A DNA stretch of 7,603 bases, taken from the NCBI GenBank assembly GCA_018646825.1, contig JABGUA010000009.1, positions 1 to 7,603 on the forward strand. The letters run 5' to 3'. Origin of the DNA: Piscirickettsiaceae bacterium. Its GTDB lineage: Bacteria > Pseudomonadota > Gammaproteobacteria > Nitrosococcales > Methylophagaceae. A program made the position numbers and the translations under genes. Positions 5,224 to 7,603 of this stretch are shown here, one piece after another. The notes beneath the pieces were generated by a model. The model saw only the letters and a program-made list of their open reading frames with translations. It was not told where the DNA came from and did not search any database. Position 1 is the stretch's first letter, and each line of letters opens with the position of its first letter.

Positions 5224-6327
5224 GTGCAACAGCAAGCAGTTCTGATTGTTGCACAAAGTGGGCGATTCCTTGCCCAGCTAGCACACAGTGCAGGCTACCC
5301 CGTTTGGGTAGCCGATTGCTTTGGTGATCAGGATACGCTAGCTCTCGCCGAGCGCTGGCTGCCCCTTAGCAACTTGCATGACCACGCTGCCGTCACCAAA
5401 ACTCTTCTTGATCTTAGTCAAAACCAACCTTGTTCATTGCTTTATGGCAGTGGTATCGAGGCTTTTTATCCCATTTTAAAGTCATTACCTGACACGGTGA
5501 GGCTCGTTGGTAATCCTGCTGATATTATTGAGCAAGTCAAAACCCCACACCTATTTTTCTCATTATTGCAGCGCCTTGCTATTCCTTACCCTAAAATAAG
5601 TTTCATTGCCGATGATAGTCGGTCAGGGCGCTGGCTTCGTAAGCCTATTAATAGCTTTGGCGGCCAATTCATCACCGATTCTGATAAACAGAGCGACTCA
5701 CAAGGTGCTTATTTCCAGCAATATATTGAAGGCGACAGTGGTTCCGCTTTGTTTCTAGCCGATGGCCAATCCGCTCAACTCTATTCCTTCAACCAGCAGT
5801 TTAGCCATACAGATTCAGGCTCTCCATTTCTACTTTCAGGCCTAAGTGCACCCTTGGCAGTTCCAGTGTCAGTGCAGCAAAAAATCAACGTATTCATTAA
5901 CCAACTTGTTATCCAGACTGGCTTGCTTGGCTTTAATAGTCTCGATTTCATTATTACTTCAGAAAATGAGATTTTCGTTTTAGAAATTAACCCTAGGTTA
6001 AGTGCCTCTGCTCAGTTGATCGATAGCACTATTCCTCTTTTTGAGAACCATCTTGCCGCCTGTACAAGTCAATCTGCAAAAAAATACCAAAACCCAGTAA
6101 TACAAAGGCATCTACATACTATCTTCGCGCCATTTGATGCTGTGATCCCTGAATTTATTGAATGGCCCAGCTATTGTCACGATCATCCTCAGCCGAATAC
6201 ACTGATCAAAAAAAATGCACCCATTTGTAGTGTTCTGATTGAAACATCACTTTCGTTCGAGCAATCCGAGAGCGAGGCTCAGCAATCGATACTCTCGTTA
6301 TTAGAACTATCTGAAAATGATAATTAA
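5224..6327 (+). CDS. ATP-grasp ligase, Orf17-like, of the H4MPT gene cluster
   Basis: The 367-residue product is a predicted ATP-dependent carboxylate-amine ligase, apparently of the COG2232-type ATP-grasp group. The N-terminal pre-ATP-grasp domain contains YGSGIEAFYP (74-83) and LVGNPADIIEQVKTP (94-108). The ATP-grasp core has LRKPINSFGGQFI (138-150; Lys140 and the Gly pair for ATP), FQQYIEGDSGSALFLAD (164-180), GLLGFNSLDFI (233-243) and the metal-binding EINPRLSAS (254-262; Glu254, Asn256, Arg258). No signal peptide or membrane segment is seen. From memory, similar proteins (Orf17) cluster with H4MPT genes in methylotrophs. A role in finishing the H4MPT or methylofuran cofactor, such as amino-acid addition like archaeal MfnD or MptN, is inference. 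The start is GTG at 5224, the only one after an in-frame TAG at 5203, with no clear Shine-Dalgarno; coupling to mtdB 13 bp upstream is likely. Confidence 0.8.
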   Translation: MQQQAVLIVAQSGRFLAQLAHSAGYPVWVADCFGDQDTLALAERWLPLSNLHDHAAVTKTLLDLSQNQPCSLLYGSGIEAFYPILKSLPDTVRLVGNPADIIEQVKTPHLFFSLLQRLAIPYPKISFIADDSRSGRWLRKPINSFGGQFITDSDKQSDSQGAYFQQYIEGDSGSALFLADGQSAQLYSFNQQFSHTDSGSPFLLSGLSAPLAVPVSVQQKINVFINQLVIQTGLLGFNSLDFIITSENEIFVLEINPRLSASAQLIDSTIPLFENHLAACTSQSAKKYQNPVIQRHLHTIFAPFDAVIPEFIEWPSYCHDHPQPNTLIKKNAPICSVLIETSLSFEQSESEAQQSILSLLELSENDN

Positions 6328-6367
6328 ATTCAGATATTGAAAGTTCGAGTTCAAGCCTTAAAGAATA

Positions 6368-6402
6368 ACTGACCTATAAATAATTGTTAGTGAATTTTTT
6401 TT
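6368..6402 (+). terminator. Weak candidate intrinsic terminator after the operon
   Basis: ACTGAC (6368-6373) can pair with GTTAGT (6386-6391) in RNA with one G-U wobble, leaving a 12-nt loop. GAA and then eight T residues (6395-6402) follow. The stem is short and AT-rich, so termination would be weak. It lies in the 73-bp gap between the converging ATP-grasp and FimX-like genes; no better hairpin is seen there for either strand. Confidence 0.3.
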
Positions 6403-7603
6403 ATAAATCATCATCTTCAAAGTTATAATTCAATTCACTTGATGGTTCATGAATGTAATACCCTTGTGCATAATCAACACCCAATCGCCACAATAATGCG
6501 AGGCTATTGGCATCTGAAACAAATTCGGCAATACTACTCTTACCGGCACTTTTACTCATTTCAATAATGGCTTTCACAGCGGCTTGATTCTCTGCATCAT
6601 TTGCCATGTTCTCAACGAATGTACCATTAATTTTTAAGTAATCAACATCCAATAAATCTAAACTAGATGAAAAATTAAGACCTGAGCCAAAATGCTCCAA
6701 ACCAAATTCGCAGCCGACATTTTTTAATTTAGTCAGCGTCGCTTTAGTTTCATCAATGTTGGCCACAGCATCCGTTTCGCTGACTTCAAAAGTCAAAGAC
6801 TCGCCGGGTATATCATTTTCTTTCAATAAGTTAATCAACCAATCGACAAATTCATGATCGCAAATGGTTTGTTGAGATAACTTTAAAAAGAAACGTGTTT
6901 TAGGAAAACGTTGTTTATGTTCAGCGAGACTTTTTAGTGCATTTGAAATGACCCATTGATCAATATCCCCCATCATTTTGAGCTCGGCCGCAAAATCGAT
7001 AAAGTCTTCCGCGAGAATCGGATCACCGGTTTCCTCATCAAGCATTCTCAGCAATACTTCGTATAACTCTTGCTCTTTGCCATGCAGGCTGACAATAGGT
7101 TGATAATGTAAGACAAAACTTTGTTTTTCTAATGCACCTTCTAAACGTGGTTTCCAGCTCGCTACCTCATTAAACTCCGCGTCTTCTAATTCTATTGCTG
7201 GTGCTTGATACCGCATTATTTTCTTATCTGCATTCTGTTGTGCCAGCACACAGGCTTTGTCAGCATGATTTAGGATGCTCTCAACATTAGAGCTGGTTTC
7301 TGAAATTCGACTAATTCCAATACTACATTTAACGTCTAACGGCTTATCGCTCACATGCGTTGCGTAGTCATCAATAATATTGCAATAGGCTTTCGCACGC
7401 TCATCGACATAAATATCATCATCGCTATTTACAATGACTGTAAAAACTTGATCCGCATAATGGGCTAATAAATCTCCATCAACAATGCCTTTCCTAAGTA
7501 CTTCGCCAATTTCTTTAAGTACTAATTCGCTGGCCGCGACGCCCAATTGCTCTTTTATCACTTGAAAATCATCGAGCACAATATAGAGCAAAGCTGCATC
7601 ACC
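6401..7603 (-). CDS. FimX-like degenerate GGDEF-EAL c-di-GMP receptor, C-terminal part (5' end outside window)
   Basis: The reading frame is open to the window edge, giving 400 C-terminal residues; P. aeruginosa FimX is about 690, so the expected N-terminal receiver and PAS domains would lie beyond. A GGDEF domain (about 7603-7215) has HYADQVF at 7442-7462 where GGDEF should be, so no cyclase activity is expected. An EAL domain (about 7140-6440) begins FVLHYQPIVSL and has EVL for EAL (7052-7060). LEHFG stands in place of DDFG (6686-6700), removing the paired metal-binding aspartates. LKIN replaces LKID and AEFVS replaces AEGVE. EVL, LATLWQ-like ALLWRLGVDYAQGYY and the acidic tail after LNYNF all resemble P. 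aeruginosa FimX, a c-di-GMP-binding, non-hydrolysing protein needed for type IV pilus assembly and twitching. Function as a receptor is inferred. A TTG at 7591 is an internal leucine, not the start. The gene converges on the C1 operon and is probably unrelated to it. Confidence 0.82.
   Translation of the reverse strand, partial: GDAALLYIVLDDFQVIKEQLGVAASELVLKEIGEVLRKGIVDGDLLAHYADQVFTVIVNSDDDIYVDERAKAYCNIIDDYATHVSDKPLDVKCSIGISRISETSSNVESILNHADKACVLAQQNADKKIMRYQAPAIELEDAEFNEVASWKPRLEGALEKQSFVLHYQPIVSLHGKEQELYEVLLRMLDEETGDPILAEDFIDFAAELKMMGDIDQWVISNALKSLAEHKQRFPKTRFFLKLSQQTICDHEFVDWLINLLKENDIPGESLTFEVSETDAVANIDETKATLTKLKNVGCEFGLEHFGSGLNFSSSLDLLDVDYLKINGTFVENMANDAENQAAVKAIIEMSKSAGKSSIAEFVSDANSLALLWRLGVDYAQGYYIHEPSSELNYNFEDDDL

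Noticed and set aside
6337..6354. TTGAA...TTCAA inverted repeat after the ATP-grasp gene as terminator
   Set aside because: Five AT-rich pairs with an 8-nt loop and no following T-run; too weak to call.

Overview
The window is a chromosomal segment of a methylotrophic gammaproteobacterium. An sspA-sspB pair with Escherichia-like protein sequences and a standard gamma-type gltX indicate the class. Genes for tetrahydromethanopterin (H4MPT)-linked C1 transfer indicate methylotrophy. Moderate AT-richness and this gene mix would suit Methylophaga or a gammaproteobacterial methanotroph. The genus is an inference and cannot be settled from the window.

Layout. Bases 1-775 (+) hold the 3' part of sspA overlapping sspB, which supply a RNA-polymerase-associated regulator and a ClpXP adaptor. 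Bases 781-2190 (-) hold gltX, glutamyl-tRNA synthetase, converging on sspB with only 5 bp between the stop codons. Bases 2191-2371 are a divergent promoter region with an extended -10 for gltX and a near-direct repeat (GGAC..GTTAC) upstream of the next gene. Bases 2372-6327 (+) form a compact four-gene operon: an MtdA-type methylene-H4MPT/H4F dehydrogenase, beta-RFAP synthase (mptG, the committed step of methanopterin synthesis), an MtdB-type methylene-H4MPT dehydrogenase, and an ATP-grasp ligase resembling the Orf17 protein of methylotroph H4MPT islands. Bases 6401-7603 (-) hold the C-terminal 400 residues of a degenerate GGDEF-EAL protein that closely resembles FimX, a c-di-GMP receptor for type IV pilus function; its start lies beyond the window.

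How the genes work together. MptG makes the precursor of the C1 carrier. The ATP-grasp protein probably adds an amino acid or carboxylate during carrier or methylofuran-type cofactor synthesis. The two paralogous dehydrogenases oxidise the methylene form of the carrier for formaldehyde dissimilation and NAD(P)H production. The dehydrogenases have ATG starts, good Shine-Dalgarno sequences and strong GGT glycine-codon bias (mtdA). The two biosynthetic genes have TTG/GTG starts and weak ribosome sites. This suggests that catabolic and cofactor-synthesis genes in one operon are set to different outputs.

The most interesting points are the MtdA/MtdB paralog pair flanking mptG with contrasting cofactor-site residues, the MtdB-like patch inside the MtdA-like protein, the poorly understood ATP-grasp enzyme, and the non-catalytic FimX-like protein. 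No mobile element, tRNA, rRNA or CRISPR array was seen.
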